Part shown: in pieces, positions 16,715 through 25,034 of the stretch
Layout of the letters: the number at the start of each line of letters is the position of its first letter
Position numbering within the stretch: position 1 is the first letter of the stretch
The notes under the pieces: generated by a model
The model's input: only the letters and a program-made list of their open reading frames with translations
What the model was told of the DNA's origin: nothing
Database searches by the model: none
DNA from: an uncultured Elusimicrobia bacterium
GTDB lineage: Bacteria > Elusimicrobiota > Elusimicrobia > Elusimicrobiales > UBA9959
Direction: 5' to 3'
Length of the DNA: 44,827 bases
NCBI GenBank assembly: GCA_903917735.1
Contig: CAIXBR010000012.1
Span: 1 to 44,827, forward strand
Position numbers and translations under genes: made by a program

Positions 16715-17047
16715 TTATATACCCATCCTCGCCAGCAGCATGCACATCTCGTTAACGACCGAAACGAGCTGAGGATGTGTTGCCTCAAACCCTTTAACGG
16801 CGTACGAGATCCCAGAAATAGAAAGGTTCCGCAGCTGTACGGTGGAATTAGCCCTGGTGACCTCGTGCGCGGCCGCCTCGGTGAAATAGCCGATGCTGCG
16901 CGCGTCATCCAGTTTCCCGGGAGGCAGAGCGGCGAGTTCCGTTTTAAGCTTGTTAAGCAGGGACACCAGTTCCGCTTTATCTTTTGAATTCCCGGCCTGA
17001 ACTTTGGCTATAGCGGACTCTATTTTTGCAAGAGTGTCGTTTATCAT
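16715..17047 (-). CDS. DUF4404-like small protein
   Basis: 110 residues, predicted helical. The N-terminus MINDTLAKIESAIAKVQ and the ending FEATHPQLVSVVNEMCMLLARMGI fit a small family in which a 'THP-x-L...LxxMGI' tail is conserved; DUF4404 is the closest I can name, from memory. A hydrophilic first half (KDKAELVSLLNKLKTELAALPPGK) suggests a coiled coil. The ATG at 17047 has AGGGAGAAC upstream. Function unknown. It stands alone between oligopeptidase B and the divergent cinA. Confidence 0.7.
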   Translation of the reverse strand: MINDTLAKIESAIAKVQAGNSKDKAELVSLLNKLKTELAALPPGKLDDARSIGYFTEAAAHEVTRANSTVQLRNLSISGISYAVKGFEATHPQLVSVVNEMCMLLARMGI

Positions 17048-17155
17048 ATGTTCTCCCTAGAAAAGGTTGTGCCGAGTCTCAAAACTATCAAATACGCCCC
17101 AGCGTGTCAAATAGGAGCGCGGGGCGGCCTGACCGCTTTCTGGGGGCCGCCGGAT

Positions 17156-17172
17156 TATGCTAATCTTGTTCT
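17156..17172 (+). promoter_or_regulatory. -10-like element close to cinA start
   Basis: TATGCT at 17156-17161 ends 11 nt before the cinA ATG, and no ribosome-binding site lies between. No good -35 is visible. If real, the mRNA would have almost no leader. Confidence 0.3.
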
Positions 17173-18393
17173 ATGAAAACTGGCAGGGCTGAAATAGTCT
17201 GCACCGGCTCCGAACTGCTGGAAGGCAGACTGAACCTTTATGTGCCGCTTTTTCATGAGCGGCTGGCCCCGCTGGGTTTTCACATAGTCCGGGAGCAGTC
17301 CAGCGGCGACAGCCTGGCCGCGATATCCGACTGCGTTAAAGGCGCGCTGAAACGCGCTGACCTGGTGCTTGTCTGCGGCGGGCTCGGCCCGACCTTCGAC
17401 GACCTTACCCGCCAGGCGGCCGCCAAAGCCCTGGGCCGGCGGCTCGTCCACTCAAAAGCCTGCGAGCAGATCCTGTCTTTTAATTACGGACTTAAAAAGC
17501 TGCCGCCGAATTTCAAGGACCAGTGTCTGCTGGTGGAAGGAGCCAAGCCCCTGGAAAATACCAACGGTACAGCTCCCGGCCAGTTAATAACGCGCGGCCG
17601 GCAAATGCTGGTGCTCCTGCCGGGCCCGCGCAAGGAATGGGAGCCGATGTTCCCAAACTTCCTGGAAGCGGAAATACGCTCCTTTTTCCCGCGGCTTAAG
17701 CCGGTCACGCAGGTAAAGCTGAGGATAGCGGGCCTCTGGGAAACCCAGGCCGAAAAGCTTTTGTGCCCGGTCATGCGGCGTTTTCCGGACACCCGCTTCA
17801 CCATACTCGCCGGCCCCGGCACGGTGGATTTTATCCTCTCCGGAGACGACAGCCGCGGCGCGGTAGGGAAAGCCGAGGCGGCCTGCCGCCGGACGCTCGG
17901 AACTAGAATTTACGGTTCCGGTGAAGCCTCGCCGGCCTCGGCCGCCGGGGAAAAGCTGAAGGCTCGGGGCAGGACCGTTTCGTCGGGTGAATCGTGCACG
18001 GGCGGCCTGGTCTCCCAGCTCCTTACGGATATTCCCGGCAGCTCCCGCTGGTTCCTGGGCGGGGCCGTTACCTATTCCAACGCCGCCAAGATAAAGTTGC
18101 TCGGGGTGAAAGCCTCCACGCTGAAGAGACGCGGGGCGGTGTCCCCGGACTGCGCGCGGGAGATGGCCGCCGGGGCGAAAAAGATTTTCCGCAGCGACTA
18201 CGCTTTGTCGATCACCGGCATCGCCGGCCCGGACGGAGGAACTCCCGGGAAACCGGTGGGGCTGGTATATTTTGGCCTTGCCGGGCCGGGCGGGACCAGG
18301 GTTTTCCGCCGCCAGTTCCGCCCGGGGCGGGCTTTCATCAGGGCCTGCGCGGCAAACTTCATTTTGGACGAGCTTAGAAAAATAATAAAATAG
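17173..18393 (+). CDS. cinA: CinA-like protein (competence/damage-inducible; NMN deamidase)
   Basis: 406 residues, close to the family length. The N-terminal MoaB/MogA-like COG1058 domain shows GSELLEGR and GGLGPTFDDLT (69-79). The C-terminal PncC domain (about 255-405) has SSGESCTGGLVSQLLTDIPGSSRWF, GAVSPDCAREM and SITGIAGPDGGTPGKPVGLVY. The family hydrolyses NMN (pyridine nucleotide recycling) and the N-domain has ADP-ribose pyrophosphatase activity in studied members. A membrane-bound thioredoxin-like gene follows by 21 nt. No ribosome-binding site is evident before the ATG. Confidence 0.95.
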   Translation: MKTGRAEIVCTGSELLEGRLNLYVPLFHERLAPLGFHIVREQSSGDSLAAISDCVKGALKRADLVLVCGGLGPTFDDLTRQAAAKALGRRLVHSKACEQILSFNYGLKKLPPNFKDQCLLVEGAKPLENTNGTAPGQLITRGRQMLVLLPGPRKEWEPMFPNFLEAEIRSFFPRLKPVTQVKLRIAGLWETQAEKLLCPVMRRFPDTRFTILAGPGTVDFILSGDDSRGAVGKAEAACRRTLGTRIYGSGEASPASAAGEKLKARGRTVSSGESCTGGLVSQLLTDIPGSSRWFLGGAVTYSNAAKIKLLGVKASTLKRRGAVSPDCAREMAAGAKKIFRSDYALSITGIAGPDGGTPGKPVGLVYFGLAGPGGTRVFRRQFRPGRAFIRACAANFILDELRKIIK

Positions 18394-18414
18394 CGCTATC
18401 CAGCGGAACCTTCT

Positions 18415-18951
18415 ATGAACAAACTGACTCTGACCGTTTTGACCCTGATATACACCTTCGCCTTCGCCTACTTCGGCCCTGTCGGCATAACTCTTCCCTC
18501 GTTCCCCGGCTCCGGGGCGGGGACCGGCGCCGCCTCCTCGGAAGGAACTGCTTTCCGTCTACCGGCCGCCGGAGGGGGCGAAATAGACCTGGCGGCCTAC
18601 GCCGGCAAGCCGGTACTGCTGATGTTCTTCACCGAAAGCTGCCCTTACTGCCGCAAAGCTGGCCCCGCCCTGGAAAAGCTCCACAAGGCCTACGGACCCG
18701 GACTGAACGTGCTAGGCGTATGCATCGAAGACGGCCCTGACGCCGCCCTGAACTTCGGGAAAGCTCTTTCCATCTCCTTTCCGCTGGCCTACGGCGGCCA
18801 GGAAGTTTTCAGGCGCTACCGGGCGCAGGGCGTGCCCTATATTTATCTGCTCGACAGGGGCCACAGGGTCTACGACGTCTGGGAAGGTTACGACGAGTCC
18901 TACGACCCGATGATGAAAAATGCGGTAGAGAACCTGCTGACCGGGAAATAG
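18415..18951 (+). CDS. TlpA/ResA-like membrane-anchored thioredoxin
   Basis: 178 residues. Residues 4-24 form a signal or anchor helix (LTLTVLTLIYTFAFAYFG), then a Gly/Ala-rich linker and a thioredoxin fold from about 45. The redox motif is C76-P-Y-C79 (FFTESCPYC), and the cis-proline strand reads GVPYIYLLDRGHRVYD. The FRLPAAGGGEIDLAAYAGKPVLLMFF lead is typical of the TlpA/AhpC-TSA group. It probably reduces disulfides in the periplasm. It lies between cinA and the RMD1-like gene. Confidence 0.88.
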   Translation: MNKLTLTVLTLIYTFAFAYFGPVGITLPSFPGSGAGTGAASSEGTAFRLPAAGGGEIDLAAYAGKPVLLMFFTESCPYCRKAGPALEKLHKAYGPGLNVLGVCIEDGPDAALNFGKALSISFPLAYGGQEVFRRYRAQGVPYIYLLDRGHRVYDVWEGYDESYDPMMKNAVENLLTGK

Positions 18952-18964
18952 GCGGGGGAATAAA

Positions 18965-20083
18965 ATGTCCACTCTTATTGAAAAAGGCACCATCCTTGTC
19001 CACAGAGTTTTCGACATCGGGGGCGAGATCTCCCTCAGCCGCGCCGAGCAGCTGCTCAGGGCCGACTCCAAAGGGCCCCGGCTCAAGTTCGCCACCAACA
19101 CCCGTAAGGCCGTGATAATAAAGGATTCCCCGCTTAAGGCCGACCTGGGCGAGGAGATCCTGAACCTTCCCTCCGGCAAGTTCCCCGTGCACATCTTCGC
19201 ACGCATCTGGAATTACGGCGTTCTTTCGGTGACGCTCGAGATGGCGATACCGCCAAACTCCACCTGGGACGCGCTGGTGAGGACGGCCGCGGAACTGGAA
19301 GCCTCCGCCGAGGTGGACCTGCTGTGCGTCTCGCGCAAGGACGCGCTGAAGAAAGAGATAATGCCGTGCGTCACCAGCCCCGCCGAATGGGAGATATTCG
19401 AGGACTACATCACCTATATCGTGGAAAAAGCCGACGGCCTTGAGAACCCGAAGGAATTTATAAAAAATGTGGACGTGGCCGCGCTGATAATGGCCGAAGA
19501 CAAGGAACATCTCAGCGAAGAGTCCCGCGCCTTCATACTTGAAAGCGCCATACAGTATTCCAGCTCCGACTTGGCAATCATAGACTGGAATTCCGCGCTG
19601 CTGATAGAACCCGACGGCGAGCGCGACGTGGCCGACGTGATAGAATTTTCCCTGACCCACCTGCTGGAATTCCGCTATTACGACGAGATGCTGGGGCGGA
19701 AACTCGAAGAGCTGTACGACGCCATGGAGGAAAAACGCGAAAGCGTGGTGAACATTTTCCGTAATTTTTACGCCGATATCGCCGAGGATTCCAGCCGGAA
19801 GTACATGGAATTCTCGGAGTTTCTCGGGCGCGTGGAGAACTCGCTGAAAACCGTGGGAGACCCCTACCTGGCCGTGGTGTTCAGGGCGTCGGCCCTGGAG
19901 TTCCATTTTGACGACTGGCGCAAGAGCATCTCCCGCAAGATGGATGCCCTGGCGCAGATAAGCCAGATCCTCCACGGCGAGGTTAACACCCGCCGCAGCC
20001 ATTGGCTGGAAATAGTAGTGATACTTCTTATCGCGATAGAGCTGGTCCCGGTAATACTGGAGCTCAGGAAATTACTGCACTGA
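18965..20083 (+). CDS. RMD1/DUF155-like membrane protein
   Basis: 372 residues, ending in a single C-terminal helix (LEIVVILLIAIELVPVILELRKLL). The helical segment before it (VADVIEFSLTHLLEFRYYDEMLGRKLEELYDAMEEKRESVVNIFRNFYA) and the tail RRSHWLEIVVILLIAIELV recall the RMD1/RMND1 (DUF155) family, known mainly from mitochondrial proteins and some bacteria. The N-terminal ~150 residues (FDIGGEISLSRAEQLL...) look like an alpha/beta domain. A bacterial role is not established. The terminator at 20111 closes the unit. Confidence 0.6.
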   Translation: MSTLIEKGTILVHRVFDIGGEISLSRAEQLLRADSKGPRLKFATNTRKAVIIKDSPLKADLGEEILNLPSGKFPVHIFARIWNYGVLSVTLEMAIPPNSTWDALVRTAAELEASAEVDLLCVSRKDALKKEIMPCVTSPAEWEIFEDYITYIVEKADGLENPKEFIKNVDVAALIMAEDKEHLSEESRAFILESAIQYSSSDLAIIDWNSALLIEPDGERDVADVIEFSLTHLLEFRYYDEMLGRKLEELYDAMEEKRESVVNIFRNFYADIAEDSSRKYMEFSEFLGRVENSLKTVGDPYLAVVFRASALEFHFDDWRKSISRKMDALAQISQILHGEVNTRRSHWLEIVVILLIAIELVPVILELRKLLH

Positions 20084-20110
20084 GCGGCCAGCCGCCGCTT
20101 ATCGCAAAAA

Positions 20111-20143
20111 GAAAACCGCGCAAGCAAGGCTTGCGCGGTTTTC
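20111..20143. terminator. Bidirectional rho-independent terminator
   Basis: GAAAACCGCGCAAG (20111-20124) pairs perfectly with CTTGCGCGGTTTTC (20130-20143), a 14-bp stem with a 5-nt loop; A-rich on the left and T-rich on the right. It separates the convergent genes ending at 20083 (plus) and 20171 (minus). Confidence 0.93.
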
Positions 20144-20170
20144 TTTTGCGGCAGGGAACGCCGACGGCCG

Positions 20171-21661
20171 TCAGCAGTACAGGTATTCCTCCACCAGGTT
20201 CTTTATTTCCTCTTCCTTGCCGTACAGGCGCTCGCTGAGATTGCGGTCGTCGTAGGCCTTGAGGCGCGTTATCGTTGCGTCTATCACCTGCGGCGAGAAC
20301 ACCCCGCGGGCCTCGAACACCGCGCGGGATTTCTCCAGCGCTTCGGCGGACGCCCAACACGAGGAGGGAAGCTTGGGAAGCTTTTCCGTAAGGCCGGCGT
20401 TCTCTTTGTGGTAGATGTTCTTGTCCACGAAGTACTTGTCGGCGAAGGCCAGGGCGTCGGCGCGCTCGAAGCCGCGCCGCGCAGCCACGCAGAGCCCGGC
20501 CATCAGGAAATGCAGATTGGCCGAGCCGTCGGCCGAACGGAATTCCACCGTCTGTTTGGACTCCACTTTAGGGGCGGTCGAGCCCGGGTTGGCGTCCTTA
20601 ACCATGCCCGCGGCGTTCAGCCAGCCGAGCGGGATGCGCACGAGGGCCGAGCGGTTGCGGTAGGCCCAGCAGACGTTTATCGGCGCTTCCTGGTGCGGCA
20701 CCAGGCGGAAGTAGGAGGTGGGGACGGTATTGCCGAAAGCGGTCATGGGCCCGGCCAGTTCCAGGAAACCGGCGATGGTCCTTCGGGCATCCAAGGAAAG
20801 CCCGCCCTTGTCTATCATCGCGTTCCTGCCGTTCTTGACAAGACAGGTGTGCACGTGCAGGCCGGAGCCGGCGTGGCCGATGGAGATCTTGGGGGCGAAG
20901 GAGATGACCACGCCGTACTTGTGGCCTATGCCCGACAGCATCCACTTGGCCACAGCAAGCTGGTCGGCGGCCTCGGAGGCGGGGACCGGCAGGAACTCTA
21001 TTTCCTGCTGGGCCATCTCGGACTCCTCGGTGCGGATGAAGCCGACTTCGGAATGGCCGTACTTGATGCGGCCGCCGGCTTCGGCGATGGCAGCCATGGC
21101 CTCCGCGCGCAGGCCCTCCCACTTGGAGAAGGGGTACGACTCGTGATAGCCTTTCTGGGTGCCGGTTGGGTAGAGAGGGTTCTTGGGGGAAATGACGTAA
21201 TATTCAAGCTCGCCGAGAGTGTGGAACTCGTAGCCGGAAACTTTCTTAAACTCCGCTTCAGCGCGGCGCAGTACTTCAGCGGGGGCGCTTGAGAAAGGCT
21301 TGCCGTCGGGGGTATAGAAAGAGCAAAGTATGTCTATGGCCGGCACCTGTGAGAAAGGGTTAACGAAAGCGGTGCGGTAGCGCGGCATCACGTACAGGTC
21401 GCTCGAACCGGCGTCTATGCTCTTGAAAAGGCTGGAGCCGTCCACCCGTTCCCCCGCGGACAGGATGCGGTCCAGGTACTTTTCGTCGTTGATCACGAAG
21501 TTCAGGGTCTTAAGGCGACCGTCTCCGGCGGCATAGCGGAAATTAACCATCTTTATGCCGTGGGCCTTTATGTATTTAACGATGTCCGCACGGGTAAATT
21601 CGCGCGGCTCCTTGTTCAGAAAAGCGGCTATTTTGTTGGCATAAATCTTGTTAGAGGGCAT
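20171..21661 (-). CDS. glnA: Glutamine synthetase, type I-like
   Basis: 496 residues. It makes glutamine from glutamate, ammonia and ATP. Conserved blocks: E-x-E region LGELEYY, GHAGSGLHVHTCL (ATP/metal site), NRSALVRIP and EFRSADGSANLHFLMAGL. The N-terminal beta-grasp part (IVKYIKAHGIKMVNFRYAAGDGRLKTLNFVIN) is present. The usual NLYDLPPEE adenylylation segment is not seen, so this copy is probably not controlled by adenylylation. The C-terminus is rather extended (~80 residues after the core). The start ATG has GGAG upstream. A possible promoter with TTGTTA and CATTAT, 17 nt apart, lies just upstream. Confidence 0.95.
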   Translation of the reverse strand: MPSNKIYANKIAAFLNKEPREFTRADIVKYIKAHGIKMVNFRYAAGDGRLKTLNFVINDEKYLDRILSAGERVDGSSLFKSIDAGSSDLYVMPRYRTAFVNPFSQVPAIDILCSFYTPDGKPFSSAPAEVLRRAEAEFKKVSGYEFHTLGELEYYVISPKNPLYPTGTQKGYHESYPFSKWEGLRAEAMAAIAEAGGRIKYGHSEVGFIRTEESEMAQQEIEFLPVPASEAADQLAVAKWMLSGIGHKYGVVISFAPKISIGHAGSGLHVHTCLVKNGRNAMIDKGGLSLDARRTIAGFLELAGPMTAFGNTVPTSYFRLVPHQEAPINVCWAYRNRSALVRIPLGWLNAAGMVKDANPGSTAPKVESKQTVEFRSADGSANLHFLMAGLCVAARRGFERADALAFADKYFVDKNIYHKENAGLTEKLPKLPSSCWASAEALEKSRAVFEARGVFSPQVIDATITRLKAYDDRNLSERLYGKEEEIKNLVEEYLYC

Positions 21662-21749
21662 AATTCACGCTCCGTTGCATAATGTACGTCTAGGAAAATG
21701 ATAACAAATTTAGGAAGCTTTTATAAGGCATTGGACCGCCTTAGCCGTA

Positions 21750-21778
21750 TTGACTATAAGGGAGGTAATTAATATAAT
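21750..21778 (+). promoter_or_regulatory. rpsO-pnp sigma-70 promoter
   Basis: TTGACT (21750-21755), a 17-nt spacer and TATAAT (21773-21778). The -10 is exact and the -35 has 5 of 6. The start codon of rpsO is 40 nt downstream of the -10, preceded by an A/G-rich leader (GAGAG). This is the best promoter in the window. Confidence 0.85.
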
Positions 21779-21817
21779 AAAGCAAAGGTAAAAAACTACA
21801 ACAAAGAGAGAAAAAAA

Positions 21818-22087
21818 ATGGCATTAACCAAGAACAAAATCAGAGAAGTAGCGGAAAAATTCTCCGCAAAACCCAACGATACCGGCTCAACCTCCGTGCA
21901 GATCGCACTGGTCACCGAGCGCATACAGTATCTTTCAAAGCACAGCTTAACCAGTCCCAAGGACAACGCGTGCAAGCGCGGCCTGTCCAAGCTGGTCTCA
22001 CAGCGCAAACGCCTTCTCAGCTACCTGGAAACCAACAACCGGGAAGAATACAAGAAGGTCATCAAAGCTTTAGGCTTAAGGAAATAA
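21818..22087 (+). CDS. rpsO: 30S ribosomal protein S15
   Basis: 89 residues, exactly the family length. Blocks: TGSTSVQIALVTERIQYLSKH and RGLSKLVSQRKRLLSYLETNNREEYKKVIKALGLRK. S15 binds the three-way junction of 16S rRNA early in 30S assembly. It heads the classic rpsO-pnp pair, with pnp starting 3 nt after its stop. In several bacteria S15 represses its own mRNA; the short leader here shows no obvious pseudoknot by eye. Confidence 0.99.
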   Translation: MALTKNKIREVAEKFSAKPNDTGSTSVQIALVTERIQYLSKHSLTSPKDNACKRGLSKLVSQRKRLLSYLETNNREEYKKVIKALGLRK

Positions 22088-22090
22088 TAA

Positions 22091-24229
22091 ATGACAAATT
22101 ACCCCAAACCGCTCCGCCTGGAAGAACAGGTTGGAGATAAGACTATTTCATTCGAGACCGGCGCCATTGCCAAGCAGTCAGGAGGAAGCGTGATCATCCG
22201 CATCGGGGACACCATGGTGCTCTCCACCGCGGTGCAGGCCAACAAGCCCAAGGACACCCCGCCCCAGTTCGTGCCGCTCAGCTGCGACTACAAAGAGCGC
22301 ACCTACGCTGCCGGCAAGATTCCCGGCGGATTCTTCAAGCGCGAGGGCAAAGCCCGCGAGAAAGAAGTCCTGGCCTCCCGCCTGACGGACCGCGCCGTAC
22401 GCCCCCTGTTCCCGGATTATTTCAACACCGAGACGCAGGTGGTCAACATGGTGATGTCCTACGACGGCATCAACGACGCCGACGTGGTGTCCATCAACTC
22501 GGCCTCCGCGGCCCTGATGATCTCCGACATCCCGTGGAACGGCCCCGTGGCCGCGCTGCGCATGGGCAAGATCGACGGCAAGTTCGTAATGAACCCCACC
22601 AACGAACAGCGCGAAGCCTCCGAGATGGAAATGGTCATCTGCGGCACACTGCAGGGTATCCTGATGGTGGAGGGCGGCGGCAAAGAGCTCCCCAACTCCG
22701 ACCTGATCGAAGCCATGGAAGCCGCCAAACCCGTACTCGAGAACCTCTGCAAGTTGCAGATCAAGATGAAAGAGCAGGTGGGTAAAGCCAAGACCCCCAT
22801 CGCCACCCCCGAAATAAAGGCGGACCTAAAAGCCGCCGTGGAAACAATGGTGAAGGCCGAGGTCGAGAGGATCCTCTCCTCCAAGCCCGAGAAGAAAGCC
22901 ATGGAGAAGGCCCTTGAAGAGATCAGGGTCAAAGCCTACACCGCGATGGTAGAGAAGTACCCCGACGACGCAACGGCTTCCTACCAGGCCAAGACCGTCT
23001 TCGAGGACGTCCTTTACACCATCTGGCGCCGCCTCACGCTGGACACCAAGGTCCGCACCGACGGCCGCAAGACCGACGAGGTCCGCGAGATCAACATCGA
23101 CCCGGGCTTCCTGCCCCGCACCCACGGATCGGCCGTGTTCACCCGCGGCCAGACCCAGGCGCTGGTGGTGGCCACCCTCGGCACCGCAGACGACAAGCAG
23201 ATGCTTGACGCCCTTGAAGGCAAGACCTTCGACCGCTTCATGCTGCACTACAACTTCCCGAGCTACTCGGTCGGCGAAGTGAAGCCCGACAGGGGCCCCG
23301 GCCGCCGCGAAATAGGCCATGGCCATCTCGCCAAGCGCGCGCTGCTGCCGCTGCTGCCCACCGAGGAGCAGTTCCCTTACACCATCCGCCTCGTGTCCGA
23401 CATCCTGGAGTCTAACGGCTCCTCGTCCATGGCCACCGTGTGCGGCGGGTCACTCGCGATGTTCGACGCCGGCGTGCCCATGAAGGCCGCCTGCTCGGGC
23501 ATAGCGATGGGTCTGGTGACCGACGGCGCCAAGTTCGCCGTGCTGTCCGACATCGCCGGCCTGGAAGACCACTACGGCGACATGGACTTCAAGATCACCG
23601 GCACGCGCAAAGGTGTGACCGCGCTGCAGATGGACGTGAAGCTCGCCACCGGCATCCCGATGAACATCATGAAGGAAGCCATCGAGCAGGCCACCCGCGG
23701 CCGCCTCCACATACTCGAGATCATGGAAAAAGCCATGCCGGCGCCCCGCGCCGACATCTCCGAGTTCGCCCCGCGCATAGTGAAACTGATGATCCCCCGC
23801 GACAAGATCGGCGCCTTCATAGGGCCCGGCGGCAAGAACATCCGCGGCATCATCGAGCGCACCGGCGCCAACATCGAAGTGGAAGACGACGGTTCAGTAT
23901 TCGTCTCCAGCGCCGACAAGGCCAGCCTCGAAGCCGCCAAATCCATGGTGGAGCAGTTCTCCATGGAAGTGGAAGTGGGCAAAGTCTACAAAGGCAAAGT
24001 TGTGTCCATCGTGGACTTCGGCGCCTTCGTGGAAGTGCTCCCCGGCAAGGAAGGCCTGCTGCACATCTCCGAGATCGACGTGAAGCGCATCAACCGCGTG
24101 GATGACGTGCTCAAGATGGGCCAGGAAATAGAAGTTAAGTGCATCGAGGAGAACAACGGCAAGTACCGCCTATCGCGGCGCGTGCTTCTGCAGCAGCCCG
24201 GAGCTCCCGGGCAGCCCGTAAGGAAGTAA
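22091..24229 (+). CDS. pnp: Polynucleotide phosphorylase
   Basis: 712 residues. It degrades RNA 3' to 5' with phosphate and can add tails. Two RNase PH domains (about 10-230 and 310-545) flank a helical linker; catalytic-core text includes GKIPGGFFKREGK and FMLHYNFPSYSVGEVKPDRGPGRREIGHG. The KH domain VKLMIPRDKIGAFIGPGGKNIRGIIERTGA (about 565-600) and a C-terminal S1 domain (EVGKVYKGKVVSIVDFGAFVEVLPGKEGLLHISEI) follow. Downstream of the stop is a strong GC hairpin. Confidence 0.99.
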   Translation: MTNYPKPLRLEEQVGDKTISFETGAIAKQSGGSVIIRIGDTMVLSTAVQANKPKDTPPQFVPLSCDYKERTYAAGKIPGGFFKREGKAREKEVLASRLTDRAVRPLFPDYFNTETQVVNMVMSYDGINDADVVSINSASAALMISDIPWNGPVAALRMGKIDGKFVMNPTNEQREASEMEMVICGTLQGILMVEGGGKELPNSDLIEAMEAAKPVLENLCKLQIKMKEQVGKAKTPIATPEIKADLKAAVETMVKAEVERILSSKPEKKAMEKALEEIRVKAYTAMVEKYPDDATASYQAKTVFEDVLYTIWRRLTLDTKVRTDGRKTDEVREINIDPGFLPRTHGSAVFTRGQTQALVVATLGTADDKQMLDALEGKTFDRFMLHYNFPSYSVGEVKPDRGPGRREIGHGHLAKRALLPLLPTEEQFPYTIRLVSDILESNGSSSMATVCGGSLAMFDAGVPMKAACSGIAMGLVTDGAKFAVLSDIAGLEDHYGDMDFKITGTRKGVTALQMDVKLATGIPMNIMKEAIEQATRGRLHILEIMEKAMPAPRADISEFAPRIVKLMIPRDKIGAFIGPGGKNIRGIIERTGANIEVEDDGSVFVSSADKASLEAAKSMVEQFSMEVEVGKVYKGKVVSIVDFGAFVEVLPGKEGLLHISEIDVKRINRVDDVLKMGQEIEVKCIEENNGKYRLSRRVLLQQPGAPGQPVRK

Positions 24230-24236
24230 TCAGGAT

Positions 24237-24264
24237 CCGGCCCCCGCTCTTGCGCGGGGGCCGG
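24237..24264 (+). terminator. GC-rich stem-loop between pnp and accB (no T-tract)
   Basis: CCGGCCCCCGC (24237-24247) pairs with GCGGGGGCCGG (24254-24264) around a 6-nt loop. It is followed by AATATC, not a run of T, so it is more likely a processing or 3'-end stability structure than a simple terminator. The accB ribosome-binding site (GGAGG) comes 10 nt after it. Confidence 0.6.
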
Positions 24265-24285
24265 AATATCTACGGAGGCTCAACA

Positions 24286-24753
24286 ATGAAAAAAACAGCT
24301 AAAACCCAGGAAACAGCTTTCGACCAGGTTCAGAAGTTCTATCAGTTCATGAACTCCAACAAGCTGGAGGTCATAGAGTTTTCAAAGGACAACACCTACA
24401 TTAAACTGGTGCGCAAACATAACAACGCCACCCACCAGATCCCAGTTTTCGCGCCGTCCGCCTCAATGCCGCAGCAAGCCAGACCCGGCGCGGCCAAACC
24501 CCAGCCCGTAACCGGGGGCGAAACGATAAAAGCCCCCATGTCCGGCATCTTCTACCGCGCCCCCAGCCCGTCCAGCCCGCCCTACGTGCGGGAAGGCGAC
24601 TCCGTCAAGGAAGGCCAGGTCATCTGCGTTATAGAAGCCATGAAAGTTTTCAATGAGATCAAGGCCGAATTCAACTGCGTCATCGAAAAGGTGGTGCAGG
24701 AGAACGGTAAGCCGGTGGAGCCTAACGGCGACCTGTTCCTGGTGAATAAATAA
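24286..24753 (+). CDS. accB: Biotin carboxyl carrier protein of acetyl-CoA carboxylase
   Basis: 155 residues from the ATG at 24286 with TACGGAGGC upstream. It carries biotin for acetyl-CoA carboxylase, feeding fatty-acid synthesis. The N-terminal helix (FDQVQKFYQFMNSNKLEVIEFSKDNTYIKLVRK), a Pro/Ala linker and the biotinyl domain (about 80-155) with the biotin-accepting K120 in IEAMKVFNE are all visible. AccC, its usual neighbour, is not here; a winged-helix gene follows after 1 nt instead. Confidence 0.95.
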   Translation: MKKTAKTQETAFDQVQKFYQFMNSNKLEVIEFSKDNTYIKLVRKHNNATHQIPVFAPSASMPQQARPGAAKPQPVTGGETIKAPMSGIFYRAPSPSSPPYVREGDSVKEGQVICVIEAMKVFNEIKAEFNCVIEKVVQENGKPVEPNGDLFLVNK

Positions 24754-24754
24754 T

Positions 24755-24985
24755 ATGCAGGACACCGCCAAATTCACCGACACGCTGGCCCAGACCGCCG
24801 GCAATATTCTCGAGACCCTCAAAGCCGCCGGCGGCGACGCCTCGTCCTGGGACCTGAAGCTTAAGCTCCACCTCTCCAGCTCCTCGCTCTACCTGGCCCT
24901 CGGTTGGCTGGCGGCGCAGGGCAAAATAGCCCTCTATCCCAAGGAACTCAACTTCAGGGTGGTCCTTACGCCGCAAACCGAATAA
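24755..24985 (+). CDS. Winged-helix protein (DUF2582-like)
   Basis: 76 residues. The pattern AGNILETLKAAGGDASSWDLKLKLHLSSSSLYLALGWLAAQGKIAL fits DUF2582, small winged helix-turn-helix proteins with conserved A-x-GWL and GKI. DNA-binding is suggested by the fold but not shown. It sits 1 nt after accB. A 9-bp hairpin (24978-25005) overlaps its stop codon. Confidence 0.8.
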   Translation: MQDTAKFTDTLAQTAGNILETLKAAGGDASSWDLKLKLHLSSSSLYLALGWLAAQGKIALYPKELNFRVVLTPQTE

Positions 24986-25005
24986 CTCCGATCCGGGTTA
25001 TTCGG
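24978..25005 (+). promoter_or_regulatory. Hairpin overlapping the winged-helix gene stop
   Basis: CCGAATAAC (24978-24986) pairs perfectly with GTTATTCGG (24997-25005), a 9-bp stem with a 10-nt loop. The stop codon of the upstream gene is inside the left arm. No T-run follows. It may damp read-through or translation between accB and ftsK. Confidence 0.55.
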
Positions 25006-25034
25006 GACAGTTAACCGCTCCATTCGCAACTACC

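Noticed and set aside
18809..20002. 397-residue frame opposite the RMD1-like gene
   Set aside because: Antisense to a plus-strand gene with its own ribosome-binding site and a matching terminator; low-complexity shadow.
20408..21292. 294-residue frame opposite glnA
   Set aside because: Antisense shadow of a clear glutamine synthetase.
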